Under the pieces are notes generated by a model. The model saw only the letters and a list, made by a program, of their open reading frames with translations, had not been told where the DNA came from and made no database searches. Position numbers and translations under genes: made by a program. This document shows positions 34,691 through 43,311 of a stretch of 64,000 bases of DNA, in pieces. Source of the DNA: JAEUJM01 sp044221555 (lineage in GTDB: Bacteria > Actinomycetota > Acidimicrobiia > Acidimicrobiales > DATDAH01); the NCBI GenBank assembly GCA_044221555.1, contig JBGAOY010000009.1, forward strand, positions 1-64,000, in the 5' to 3' direction. The first letter of the stretch is position 1. Each line of letters begins with the position of its first letter.

Positions 34691-35172
34691 ATGACTGCGC
34701 TCTTCGAACAGGCACCCTCGGCGATCCACCGCGGCGAGGACGAGCTGCCGTGGGTCGACCTCGGCGACGGCATCGAGCTGAAGGTGCTGCAGGTGGACCT
34801 CAGCCAGGGCCTGTGGGTGATCCGCAACCGCTTTGCCCCGGGCGCGGCCGTGCAGATCCACAAGCACACCGGCCAGGTCTTCGCGTTCACCCAGTCCGGG
34901 TCGTGGAAGTACGCCGAGAGCGAGTACGTCAACACCGCGGGGTCGTACCTGTTCGAGCCTTCGAGCCCGCCGGCAGCGTGCACACCCTGATCGTGCCCGA
35001 CACCAACACCGAGCCGACCGACGTGTGGTTCGCGATCTACGGCGCCAACCTCAACCTCGACGCCGAGGGCAACATCGAGATGGTCATCGACGCCGGCCTG
35101 GTGCTCGAGGTGTACCGGGCGATGTGCGAGGCCATCGGCCAGCCCGACCCCCCGGTCATCGTCGACGCCTGA
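34691..35172 (+). pseudogene. Cupin protein, frameshifted by an 8-bp duplication
   Basis: Frame 1 from ATG 34691 gives a cupin (HRGEDELPWVDL, RFAPGAAVQIHKHTGQVFAFT) that ends prematurely at 34990. The missing part (GSVHTLIVPDTNTEPTDVWFAIYGANLNL and so on to a stop at 35172) continues in another frame. At the junction TTCGAGCC occurs twice in tandem (34952-34959, 34960-34967); removing one copy restores one 157-residue protein. The family resembles 2,4'-dihydroxyacetophenone-dioxygenase-like cupins with HKH metal ligands. Either a true null mutation, a slippage switch or a sequencing error. Confidence 0.85.
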
Positions 35173-35258
35173 GAGGTGCGGCCCGGTCGGGCCGCACCGC
35201 CCGAGCTCCACGTGCACGCACCACCGCCGGGAGGGGTGCACGATGCGGCGGCGGGCCG

Positions 35259-37334
35259 TCAGGTCGGGCCGGCAACCGACCGGAGCGCGACGGCCTGCCC
35301 GGAGCAGTCGTACAGGCTGCCGGCGTAGGCGTCGGGCAGTGAGGCGTCGGAGACGGCGGGGCAGGTCTGGCTGACCGCGGACAGGATCGAGGTGGCGGTG
35401 CCGCCGCCCATCATCCCGCCCCCCGCTCCGGGGCCGCCTCCGGGGCCGCCACCCGCCTGGCCACCGGGACCGCCCTGCCCGCCGCTCACCAGTACGTAGC
35501 GGACGGCGCCGGCGTCGACCAGGTCGGCGAACTGGTCGAGGGTGATCGCCGGGTCGGTGCCCATGAACCCGCCCAGCGCCATGACCGACACCCCCTGGTC
35601 GGCGATCAGGCCCGACGCGGTCTGGGCGCTGCCGACCACGAGGTCCCAGGTCTCGGTGCTGTGGTTCGCCTCCAGGAAGGCCGCCAGCTCGGGGTCGCCG
35701 TTCGACGAGGCCGAGCCGAAGGTCTGGCCGGCGGTGCCGGTACGGGGCCCGGCCTGGGGCAACGTGGAATTCAGCACCGGGTTGGCCGTCTCGCTGAGCG
35801 CCCACGCCGTCGGCGCGACCAGTAGGGCGGACAGCCCGATGCCCAGACCCGCCAGCACCGTCCGCCCCTGCCGGGTGGCGAACCCGTAGGCCACCGCGCC
35901 GAGCGCCCCGGCCGCGAGCAACAGGATCACGGCGCGGGTCCAGCCGTAGAAGTCGGGCACCCGACCGGCGAGCGCCAGCTGCAGGCTCAGGGTGGCCGCG
36001 GCTGCACCGGCCACGACGGCCAGCCACAACCGACTCCGACGCACCAGCGGCACGACCGCGGCGGCGCCGATGCCCACCAGGGCGGCCACCCCGGGCACCA
36101 ACGCGGCCGTGTAGTAGCTGTGGAACGTGCCCTCGGCGGTGCTGAACACCACCGCGAAGAGGGCCAGCCAGCCGGCCCAGAGCGCCACGTGGGCGCGACG
36201 GACGCGGTCGTGGCGCCAGAGCCACAGCCCGGCCCCCGCCGCCACCACCGCCAGCGGCAGCAGCCAGGCCACCTGGCCGCCGACGGCATCGCTGAACAGC
36301 CGCCACGGTCCCGCGCTGCCGCCGAACACGCCCCCGACGCCACCCATGGCCCCGCCCGGCCCGCCGCCGCCTGGCGCACCGTTGCCGTTCACCCGGCCGA
36401 GGCCGTTGTAGCCGAAGACCAGGTCGGTCACGGTGTTGTCGGTGCTCCCACCCACGTAGGGACGGCCGGCCGGCGACGACCAATCGACCGCGAGCAGCCA
36501 CGGCACCGAGCACACCAGGGTGCTGACCGCGAGCACCGCCAAGCGCTTGAGCCGCTCCCACCAGGCCGCGGCCCCCAGACCCGCCACGCCCACCATCAGG
36601 GCCAGCGCCAGCGCCGGCCCCGGGATGTAGGCCGCCAGCATCTTGGTGTTGAAGGCCAGGCCCACGAACGCTCCCGACGCGGCCACCCAACACAGGCTCC
36701 TCGTCCCTCGGAGCGCCTTCGGCATCCGGTGCGTCGGTTGGGCGGCTCCGCTCCGCTCCGCCACGTCACCATCGGCTTCCGCCGCCCTGAGGGTGGCCCA
36801 CGCCGCCGCGAGCAACAAGAGGACAAGGAAGGGCTCGGGCAGGTTGAGGCGGTTCACCGCCACGTTCACGGGGCTGAGGGCCAGCACCGCGCCCGCCACC
36901 GTCGCCGCCGCGGCGCCGAACCGAGGCCGGATGATGCACCAGAGCAACGCCACCGCGGCGGCGCCCGCCAGCGCGCTGGGCAGCAGCAGGCTCCACGTGC
37001 TCACGCCGAACACCCGGGCCGACAGCGCCGCGATCCACAGCGCCACGGGCGGCTTGTCCACGCTGATGAAGCCACCGGGGTCGAGCGAGGCGTAGAAGAA
37101 GTTGCCCCACGACAGGGTCATGCTGCGGGTGGCCGCGGCGTAGTACTGGTTGCCCAGGCCGTTGAGGGTGAGGGCCCAGGCGTTCAACGCGAACGACACG
37201 AGGGTCACCGCCACCAGCCCGGGGTGTGGTCGGCGCCACCGCCGACCCCCGGCCGGCGCCGGCGCCGACCACGACGCCGGTTCGGGAGCCGAGGGCGTGG
37301 GAGCAGCCGGCGGGGCGTCGATGGTGAGGGCCAT
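35259..37334 (-). CDS. ArnT-like GT39-family glycosyltransferase, copy 1
   Basis: A 691-residue membrane protein of about 13 helices. The extracytoplasmic loop NQYYAAATRSMTLSWGNFFYASLDPGGFISVDKPP carries the acidic residue pattern of lipid-phosphate-sugar-dependent GT39 enzymes (PMT/ArnT type), with VFGYNGLGRVNGNG and FHSYYTAALVPG further on. It would move a sugar from a lipid carrier to protein or glycan at the outer membrane face. An insert of about 22 residues in one loop (AERSGAAQPTHRMPKALRG area) is absent from the paralogue at 55663. The C-terminal soluble domain has Gly-rich loops. Confidence 0.87.
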   Translation of the reverse strand: MALTIDAPPAAPTPSAPEPASWSAPAPAGGRRWRRPHPGLVAVTLVSFALNAWALTLNGLGNQYYAAATRSMTLSWGNFFYASLDPGGFISVDKPPVALWIAALSARVFGVSTWSLLLPSALAGAAAVALLWCIIRPRFGAAAATVAGAVLALSPVNVAVNRLNLPEPFLVLLLLAAAWATLRAAEADGDVAERSGAAQPTHRMPKALRGTRSLCWVAASGAFVGLAFNTKMLAAYIPGPALALALMVGVAGLGAAAWWERLKRLAVLAVSTLVCSVPWLLAVDWSSPAGRPYVGGSTDNTVTDLVFGYNGLGRVNGNGAPGGGGPGGAMGGVGGVFGGSAGPWRLFSDAVGGQVAWLLPLAVVAAGAGLWLWRHDRVRRAHVALWAGWLALFAVVFSTAEGTFHSYYTAALVPGVAALVGIGAAAVVPLVRRSRLWLAVVAGAAAATLSLQLALAGRVPDFYGWTRAVILLLAAGALGAVAYGFATRQGRTVLAGLGIGLSALLVAPTAWALSETANPVLNSTLPQAGPRTGTAGQTFGSASSNGDPELAAFLEANHSTETWDLVVGSAQTASGLIADQGVSVMALGGFMGTDPAITLDQFADLVDAGAVRYVLVSGGQGGPGGQAGGGPGGGPGAGGGMMGGGTATSILSAVSQTCPAVSDASLPDAYAGSLYDCSGQAVALRSVAGPT

Positions 37335-37427
37335 GTCGTCGAGGCTGACCCCCCGGCATCAGACGGCGCTCCGGCGACCCTCCGAATCCCCTGGGTGTCC
37401 CCGCGACCACCTCCCTACGGTGGGCCC

Positions 37428-38240
37428 ATGCCCGGCATCGAGCCCGAGATCCTCTCTCATTACCGCACCACCGACGAAGGTTCCCGCCTCGGGCGGGCCC
37501 ACGGGCGTCTCGAGCAGGCCCGCACGCAGGAGCTGCTGCTCCGGCACCTGCCGACCGGCCCGGCCCGCATCCTCGACGTGGGCGGCGGCACCGGCGTGTA
37601 CGCCCGGTGGCTGGCCGCTCTCGGCCACACGGTCCACGTCGTCGACCCGGTGCCCGGCCACGTGGCCCAGGCGCTCGACCCCTCCACGGACGGGATCACG
37701 GCGGCCATCGGCGACGCCCGGGACCTCGACGCCGCCGACGCCTCGTTCGATGCCGTGCTGCTGCTCGGCCCCCTGTACCACCTCACCGAACGGGCTGATC
37801 GGGTCACGGCGCTGACCGAGGCCCGCCGGGTGGTCCGGCCCGGGGGCCCGGTGATCGCGGCCGCCATCAGCCGGTTCGCAGCGCTGCTCGACGGGCTCAG
37901 CGGCGGCGCGTTGGGTGACGACAGGTTCGCGGCGGGCGCGGCGACGACCACCGCGACGGGACAGCACCGCAACGAGACCGACAACACCGACTACTTCACC
38001 ACGGCCTACTTCCACCATCCGGACGAGCTGCTGCCCGAGCTGGCCGACGCCGGCCTCGAGCCCCGCGCCCGCTACGGCATCGAGGGCCCCGGCTACTGGT
38101 ACCCCGACCTCGAGGAGCGCCTCGACGACCAGGCCCGGGCCGAGCTCGTCCTGGGCGCCGCCCGGACCCTCGAGTCCGAGCCCACCGTCATCGGTGTCAG
38201 CGCCCACCTGCTGGCGGTGGGCCGCCGCCCCGCTGGTTGA
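37428..38240 (+). CDS. SAM-dependent methyltransferase (class I)
   Basis: A 270-residue cytoplasmic enzyme. Motif I is ILDVGGGTGVYARWLAALGH (binding SAM), followed by VVDPVPGHVAQA, motif II DAVLLLGPLYHLTERADR and motif III EARRVVRPGGPVIAAAISR. This is the UbiE/Coq5-like Methyltransf_11 fold. The substrate is unknown. It stands divergent from the GT39 gene with its own start 94 bp away; no clear operon partner follows because the next genes are on the opposite strand. Confidence 0.92.
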   Translation: MPGIEPEILSHYRTTDEGSRLGRAHGRLEQARTQELLLRHLPTGPARILDVGGGTGVYARWLAALGHTVHVVDPVPGHVAQALDPSTDGITAAIGDARDLDAADASFDAVLLLGPLYHLTERADRVTALTEARRVVRPGGPVIAAAISRFAALLDGLSGGALGDDRFAAGAATTTATGQHRNETDNTDYFTTAYFHHPDELLPELADAGLEPRARYGIEGPGYWYPDLEERLDDQARAELVLGAARTLESEPTVIGVSAHLLAVGRRPAG

Positions 38241-38439
38241 GAGGCCTGAATCCGAAGTCCCCCCATGCGCGCGCAACAATCGCCGCCGACCATGGCCGTC
38301 GGGGAGACACCGTCTCCCCGATGATCTCGGGAGAGCCCGTCGCGAGTACCGGTGCCTGATTTGCAGCACCTCCAACCACCGCGATGGACAGGACCAGCGC
38401 CACAGCGCACCATCCCTGTACCTGCCGCCGACGGATCAT
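38197..38439 (-). CDS. Possible small exported protein (signal-peptide ORF)
   Basis: An 80-residue reading frame opposite the end of the methyltransferase gene, beginning MIRRRQVQGWCAVALVLSIA, a fair signal peptide with basic start and a 20-residue hydrophobic core, likely cleaved near NQAPVLA. The rest has no family resemblance and overlaps 44 nt of the methyltransferase. It may be a genuine small secreted peptide, a degraded gene remnant or chance. There is no strong ribosome site. Confidence 0.25.
   Translation of the reverse strand: MIRRRQVQGWCAVALVLSIAVVGGAANQAPVLATGSPEIIGETVSPRRPWSAAIVARAWGDFGFRPLNQRGGGPPPAGGR
38299..38321 (+). terminator. Strong hairpin after methyltransferase
   Basis: TCGGGGAGAC (38299-38308), loop ACC, then GTCTCCCCGA (38312-38321): a perfect 10-bp stem with a 3-nt loop, 59 nt after the methyltransferase stop. 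No T tract follows; acts on the + strand if functional, and possibly both. Confidence 0.6.
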
Positions 38440-38469
38440 GGCGCGAGCCTCACGGCCCGAGCACCGAAA

Positions 38470-38517
38470 TGAACCGCCCCGGGTCTGGTGGACCTCTATG
38501 GAACCCGGGGCGGTTCA
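38470..38517. repeat. Palindromic intergenic repeat, family 1-like copy R4
   Basis: Perfect 15-bp arms (38470-38484 and 38503-38517, TGAACCGCCCCGGGT and complement) around an 18-nt loop, the same geometry as R1. The loop contains TGGACCTCTATGG, resembling GGACCGCCATAGCGG at the centre of R2. It lies 69 bp from the end of the histidine-kinase gene. Family membership is less sure than for R2 and R3. Confidence 0.6.
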
Positions 38518-38585
38518 CCGCTGCCGTCGGCCTGTGTGGCAGAGCGATCGAGAGCGCCCCATCCACGTCGATGTCCCCGCCTCGA

Positions 38586-40079
38586 TCACACGGGGAGGCG
38601 GAGGGTGAAGCGGGCGCCGCCGCTCGTCCCGTCGTCCTCGGGCGGCAGGTTCTCGACGCTCGCCTCGCCACCGTGGGCGGCCGCGATGGCGGCGACGATC
38701 GAGAGGCCCAGCCCCGCGCCGGTGCCGACCCGCGACTCGTCGGCCCGCCAGAAGCGGTCGAACACCCGCTCGTGGTCCTCGCCGGCGATGCCGGGCCCGT
38801 GATCGCGCACGGTCACCACGCCGCGGCCGCCCTCGACCCGCGCCCCCACCTCGATGGGGGTGCCCTCGGGGGTGTGGGTGCGGGCGTTGGCCACCAGGTT
38901 GGTGATGGCCTGGCGGAGCTGGTCGCGGTCGCCGTGGACCACCACCGGCGCCGGCGCGTCGAGCGTCACCTGCCGGTCGGGGGCGGCGGCCACCGCGTCG
39001 CTGCACGCGTCGGCCGCCAGCACCGCCAGGTCGACCGGGGCCGACTCGATGGCGCGCGTCTCGTCGAGGCGGGCCAGCATCAGCAGGTCCTCCACCAGGC
39101 CCTTCATGCGGGCCGACTCCTCCTCGATGCGGCGGAGGATGATGGGCAGGTCGATGACGCTCTGGTCGACACCACCGACCGCGGCCGGCCGCTCCTGGCC
39201 GAGCCGGAACAGCTCGGCGAAGCCCTGGATGGAGGTGAGCGGCGTGCGCAGCTCGTGGGAGGCATCGGCGAGGAACTGGCGCAGCCGGCGCTCGGTGGCG
39301 TCGCGCTCGGCGAACGACGTCTCCAGCTCGCCCAGCATGGTGTTGAGGGCCAGGCCCAGCTCGCCCACCTCGCTGGTGTGGTCGGCGGGCTCGACCCGCT
39401 GCGACAGGTCGCCGGCGGTGATCGAGTGGGCCTTGGTGGCCATGCGCTCGAGCGGCTGCAGGCCCCGGCGGAGGATGAACCACGAGCCCGACGCCAGCAG
39501 CGCCAGCAGCGTGGCGGCGGCCAGCAGCTCGATGAGCAGCAGCCGGTGCAGCGACTCGGTCACCTCGGTCATGGGGATGGCGACGACCGACACGCGGCCG
39601 GGTGCGCCGTCGACCGGTCCGGCGAACACCCGCCAGCGCGTCGATCCCTCGACCGACCCCGTCTCGAACACCCGGGTGCCCGCCCCGGAGAGGCCGAGAT
39701 CGTCGGGGATGTCGGGCTGCGCCGAGTCGTCCGACAGCTGGACCGCCGTCAGCACGGTGCCGTCCGACGAGCGCAGCTCGCCGTAGGTCCCGGTGGGCGC
39801 CACCACTGGTGGCTGGGGATGGCTCGGGTCGCCGGGCTGGTCGCCGGGCTGGTCGCCGAACGACCCGGCGCCGTCGTCGCCGTCACCGAACTGTCCGCCG
39901 CCGCCACCCAACTGCTCGAACAGGCTGACGGTGACGGGAACGACCGACGATCGCAGCTGCTCGTCGAGGCTGTCGTACTGCGACCGGGCGTAGAGCGAGT
40001 AGGTGGAGAACCCGAAGACGACCAGCCCCACCGCGGCGAGGGCGGTGAGGGCCAGCGTGAGGCGGACGCGCAGCTTCAT
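38586..40079 (-). CDS. Sensor histidine kinase (two-component)
   Basis: A 497-residue membrane kinase. Helix 1 is at about residues 7-29, an outside domain of ~150 residues with a Gly/Asp-rich stretch follows, helix 2 is at about 178-200, then HAMP, and the kinase core: H-box FLADASHELRTPL, N-box NLVANARTHTP, G1 RDHGPGI, G2 GTGAGLGLSI. It autophosphorylates on the H-box histidine. The likely partner is the OmpR-type regulator at 42547, separated by GtrA and GT2 genes and on the other strand. ATG 40079; a GTG 9 nt upstream is possible. Confidence 0.92.
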   Translation of the reverse strand: MKLRVRLTLALTALAAVGLVVFGFSTYSLYARSQYDSLDEQLRSSVVPVTVSLFEQLGGGGGQFGDGDDGAGSFGDQPGDQPGDPSHPQPPVVAPTGTYGELRSSDGTVLTAVQLSDDSAQPDIPDDLGLSGAGTRVFETGSVEGSTRWRVFAGPVDGAPGRVSVVAIPMTEVTESLHRLLLIELLAAATLLALLASGSWFILRRGLQPLERMATKAHSITAGDLSQRVEPADHTSEVGELGLALNTMLGELETSFAERDATERRLRQFLADASHELRTPLTSIQGFAELFRLGQERPAAVGGVDQSVIDLPIILRRIEEESARMKGLVEDLLMLARLDETRAIESAPVDLAVLAADACSDAVAAAPDRQVTLDAPAPVVVHGDRDQLRQAITNLVANARTHTPEGTPIEVGARVEGGRGVVTVRDHGPGIAGEDHERVFDRFWRADESRVGTGAGLGLSIVAAIAAAHGGEASVENLPPEDDGTSGGARFTLRLPV

Positions 40080-40362
40080 CGCCGGCACCCCGGTGGGGGC
40101 GCGGGCGTGGGGATGATCACGACACAGATCCTGTCCGATATCGGTTGGCGCCGTGGAGGCCGGCGCCCACCGGGACGGGTCGGCGACTCCGACACCCGAG
40201 GACGTCCCGCCCGGGGGGACCCGACTCCACCGTCGGCGAACACCGGCACACGGCGGCGTCGACGACTCGGCCGACGGGCCGAGATCGCAGGCCCGTCCCG
40301 AACCGTTCGGCGCGGTCGGGATGCGGGTCGTGCATCGCGCCCATGATCAGCCGCCCGCCGTC

Positions 40363-41085
40363 TCAGGCGGCTTCGACGCCATGTGTCGTCGCGACGTCAG
40401 CAGCGATCGTCGGCGACACGGCCGACGCGTCGACCCGACTCGCCGGCACCTTCGCGGCCCGAAGGGTCGCCCCACGGGCCCGGCCGGCGAACAGCACCCG
40501 GTCGAGCACCACGAACTGCGCGATCCAGAGGGTTCCGAAGGCGGCCACGTTGGCCACCTCGATCGCGGCGGTGCGCCAGAAGGCATCCAGGCCGGCGCCG
40601 GTGGCCCACTGACCGGCCGTGCTCACGAGGAGCGTGGACAGGGCGAGGCCCGCGAACGACATCACGCAGAACGGGCCCACCTCGCCGGCCAGCGAGCGCC
40701 GGCCGGTGCGGCCCCAGACCCAGCGCCGATTGAGCTCGAACGAGGGGACCGTGCCCACCGAGGTGGCCACGACGTTGGCCCAACCGGGCGAGAGGGTGTT
40801 CGTGGCGACCAGCGCGCCCAGCACGGTCAGGCTGGTCAGCGTGGCCACGCACGACGTGGCGCCGTAACGGACCCACTGGAACAGCCGTTCGACCTGGCCG
40901 CGCTCGAGCCGCAGCCGATCGGCCACGCGGTCGGCGAGCCGCCGGATCCCTGACCGGGCCGCCACGAGCACGTCCACGCCCGCGGACGCATCACCCGCGC
41001 CCTGCGCTCCGTCGCCGCGCCCGCAACGCTCACGCTCACACGGAGCCGCCATCAGCACGTCGACGTGGGCGGATGCAGCGCTCAC
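40363..41085 (-). CDS. GtrA-family membrane protein
   Basis: A 240-residue protein with an N-terminal soluble stretch, then four helices of the GtrA family: LFQWVRYGATSCVATLTSLTVLGALV, GWANVVATSVGTVPSFELNRRWVWGR, PFCVMSFAGLALSTLLV, and AFGTLWIAQFVVLDRVLF. GtrA proteins are thought to flip lipid-linked sugars or help glycosyltransferases work at the membrane. Its GTG start overlaps the stop of the GT2 gene (GTGA), so it is coupled to that enzyme. Confidence 0.87.
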   Translation of the reverse strand: MSAASAHVDVLMAAPCERERCGRGDGAQGAGDASAGVDVLVAARSGIRRLADRVADRLRLERGQVERLFQWVRYGATSCVATLTSLTVLGALVATNTLSPGWANVVATSVGTVPSFELNRRWVWGRTGRRSLAGEVGPFCVMSFAGLALSTLLVSTAGQWATGAGLDAFWRTAAIEVANVAAFGTLWIAQFVVLDRVLFAGRARGATLRAAKVPASRVDASAVSPTIAADVATTHGVEAA

Positions 41086-42392
41086 CGCCGGGCCTCCGGC
41101 GCCGGAGCGGCCGGGCGGAACACCCAGCGCCGCAGCAACAGGAAGCGGCCGACCGCAGCCACGCCGTTCACGATGGTCAGCACCACCAGCTGGGGGCCGA
41201 GCGCCGTGACGCCCGCTGCGGCCAGCACGCCGAGGGCGGCCAGGTCGAGCGCCAGCGGGAGCGCGGCGGCGGCCGCCCCGGCGAGCACGTGGCGCCGGCG
41301 ATCGCTGCGCCCGCTCAGCGAGAAGGTGAGGCGCCGGTTGGCCGCCGTGTTCACCAGCGAGCACAGCCCGAAGGCCACCACCAGCGCCGCCACCGCGCCG
41401 ATCGGCCCCGCCAGCAGGCTGAACAGCACCGCGAACACCACGGTGCTCACCAGGCCGATCGAGGCGAAGCGCACCAACTGCGCGCTCAGCGCCGGCCGGG
41501 CGGCATCCAGGCCGCTGGGGGTGGGCGCCAGCAGGCCGGCGGACAGGGTCACCTCGCCGCGCGCCATGCGCTTGGCCATCCGCCAGATGCCGAGCAGGTC
41601 GTCACGGGCGGTGCTCACCACGTCGACGCGGGAGTCGGGGTCGTCCACCCAGTCCACCGGCACCTCGTGGATGCGCAGGCCGTTGGCCTCGGCCAGCACC
41701 AGCAGCTCGGTGTCGAAGAACCAGCCCTGGTCCTCCACCATCGGCAGGAGGGCCCGGGCCACGTCGCTGCGCACGGCCTTGAAGCCGCACTGGGCGTCGG
41801 AGAACCCGTTGTGCAGCGTGGCCCGCAGCAACAGGTTGTAGGTGCGCGAGATCGCCTCGCGCTTGGGTCCCCGCACGATGCGGGACCCCGGCGCGAGGCG
41901 GGTGCCGATGGCCACGTCGCTGTGGCCCGACACGAGGGGGGCGACCAGGGGAAGGAGCGCGTCGAGGTCGGTCGACAGGTCCACGTCCATGTAGGCCACC
42001 ACCGGTGCGGGGCTGGCGGTCCAGGCGGCACGGAGCGCCCGGCCGCGGCCCTTGGCGTCGAGGTGCACGGCCTGCACGCCGTCGAGCTCGTAGGCCAACC
42101 GGCAGGCGAGGGACCAGGTGTCGTCGGTGCTGGCGTTGTCGGCCACGGTGATCAGCCACGGCAGCGGGAAGGCGTCGGACAGGTAGGCGTGCAGGCGCCG
42201 GACCGACGCCTCGAGCCCGGCCTCCTCGTTGAACACGGGCACCACGACCTCGACCGCGGCGGTGCGGCGGCGGCGCTCGTCGGCCAGCACCGACAGGAGG
42301 TCGTGCTCGGCGGCCACGCCGGACCGGGCGGCGGGCCCGGCGGCCGGCTCGGGGACGGAGGCGGGAGCGGGGGCGTCGGCGAGATCGGTCAT
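41082..42392 (-). CDS. GT2 glycosyltransferase fused to GtrA-like membrane domain
   Basis: A 436-residue protein. Residues ~45-270 are a dolichyl-phosphate mannose synthase-like GT2 domain: VEVVVPVFNEEAGLEASVRRL, the metal-binding MDVDLSTDLDAL, and SDAQCGFKAVR. Residues ~300-430 are four GtrA-like helices (QLVRFASIGLVSTVVFAVLF, LCSLVNTAANRRLTFSL). It should make a polyprenyl-phosphate sugar and present it to GT39 enzymes such as those at 35259 and 55663; the linkage is inference. The next gene, a GtrA protein, overlaps by 4 nt. Confidence 0.9.
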   Translation of the reverse strand: MTDLADAPAPASVPEPAAGPAARSGVAAEHDLLSVLADERRRRTAAVEVVVPVFNEEAGLEASVRRLHAYLSDAFPLPWLITVADNASTDDTWSLACRLAYELDGVQAVHLDAKGRGRALRAAWTASPAPVVAYMDVDLSTDLDALLPLVAPLVSGHSDVAIGTRLAPGSRIVRGPKREAISRTYNLLLRATLHNGFSDAQCGFKAVRSDVARALLPMVEDQGWFFDTELLVLAEANGLRIHEVPVDWVDDPDSRVDVVSTARDDLLGIWRMAKRMARGEVTLSAGLLAPTPSGLDAARPALSAQLVRFASIGLVSTVVFAVLFSLLAGPIGAVAALVVAFGLCSLVNTAANRRLTFSLSGRSDRRRHVLAGAAAAALPLALDLAALGVLAAAGVTALGPQLVVLTIVNGVAAVGRFLLLRRWVFRPAAPAPEARR

Positions 42393-42546
42393 GGTGCCAA
42401 CCTTCGGCCCGGTCGCTGGGGGCACCCTCTGGCGATCCTGGGAGTTCGCTCCGAAACCGGAGCGGTCGGCCCGCGCACCGCTCACCGCTACTCGCAGCGC
42501 GCCACTGGCTACCGTGGCCTCAGCCCGTCCCAGGAGCGGCCCGCCG

Positions 42547-43263
42547 ATGAGCGACACCACCCAACCCACCATCCTCGTGGTCGACGACGAGGAGCACATC
42601 ACCGAGTTGCTGTCCATGGGGCTCGGGATGAACGGCTTCGCGGTCGAGCGGGCGGCGAACGGGCGCGAGGCCCTGGCCGCGGTCGACGCCGTGCGACCCG
42701 ACCTGATCGTGCTCGACGTGATGATGCCCGAGCTCGACGGCTTCGAGGTGGCCCGTCGCCTCCGCCAGGTCGAGGGCGCCGGCACCCGGGTGCCGATCAT
42801 CTTCCTGACCGCCCGCGACACCACCGCCGACAAGGTGGAGGGCCTGCGCCTCGGCAGCGACGACTACGTCACCAAGCCGTTCAGCATCGAGGAGCTGGTC
42901 GAGCGGGTGAAGGCGGTGCTGCGCCGCTCCACCGGTGCCGGGCCGAGTGGCAGCAAGCTGAGCTACGCCGACCTGGAGCTCGACGAGGAGACCCGCGACG
43001 TGTGGCGGGCGGGCCGGCCGGTCGACCTCACCCCCACGGAGTACAAGCTGCTCCACTACCTGCTCTCCAACCCCCGCCGGGTGCTCACCCGCAACCAGAT
43101 CCTCGAGCACGTGTGGGACTACACCTTCGAGGGCAACGCCAGCGTGCTCGAGACCTACATCTCCTACCTGCGCCAGAAGGTCGACGACGTCGACCCGCCC
43201 CTCATCCACACCGTGCGGGGCGTGGGCTACAGCCTGCGCCTCCCCCGCGACGCCACCACCTGA
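42547..43263 (+). CDS. OmpR-family response regulator
   Basis: A 238-residue two-domain regulator. The receiver holds VVDDEEHI (Asp13/14), the phospho-acceptor Asp57 in LIVLDVMMPELDG and YVTKPF (Lys). The C-terminus is a winged helix (VDLTPTEYKLLHYLLSNPRRVLTRNQILEHVW, LRQKVDDVDPPLIHTVRGVGYSLR). It is a DNA-binding transcription regulator, probably partner of the histidine kinase at 38586. It is divergent from the GT2 gene, so the GT2/GtrA pair is a likely target. Confidence 0.93.
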   Translation: MSDTTQPTILVVDDEEHITELLSMGLGMNGFAVERAANGREALAAVDAVRPDLIVLDVMMPELDGFEVARRLRQVEGAGTRVPIIFLTARDTTADKVEGLRLGSDDYVTKPFSIEELVERVKAVLRRSTGAGPSGSKLSYADLELDEETRDVWRAGRPVDLTPTEYKLLHYLLSNPRRVLTRNQILEHVWDYTFEGNASVLETYISYLRQKVDDVDPPLIHTVRGVGYSLRLPRDATT

Positions 43264-43311
43264 GGGCCACCCGACGCCCGCCTGGCCGTCGGCACTAGAT
43301 TTCCGTTCCTC

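Larger units (their letters stand above)
38241..38585. other. Convergent intergenic region with two hairpins
   Basis: 345 bp between the methyltransferase stop and the histidine-kinase stop. Apart from the weak small frame at 38197-38439, it holds the terminator-like hairpin at 38299-38321 and the palindromic repeat at 38470-38517. No RNA gene is recognised. Confidence 0.6.

Noticed and set aside
34564..36693. Upstream extension of the CASTOR-like channel frame to 1357 codons
   Set aside because: The extra 710 codons lie antisense to the cupin gene and in another frame of the GT39 gene, have no family features and precede a good ribosome site and ATG at 34563.
36120..37427. Long forward frame upstream of the methyltransferase
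   Set aside because: It is a shadow antisense to the GT39 gene; the methyltransferase fold starts at ATG 37428.
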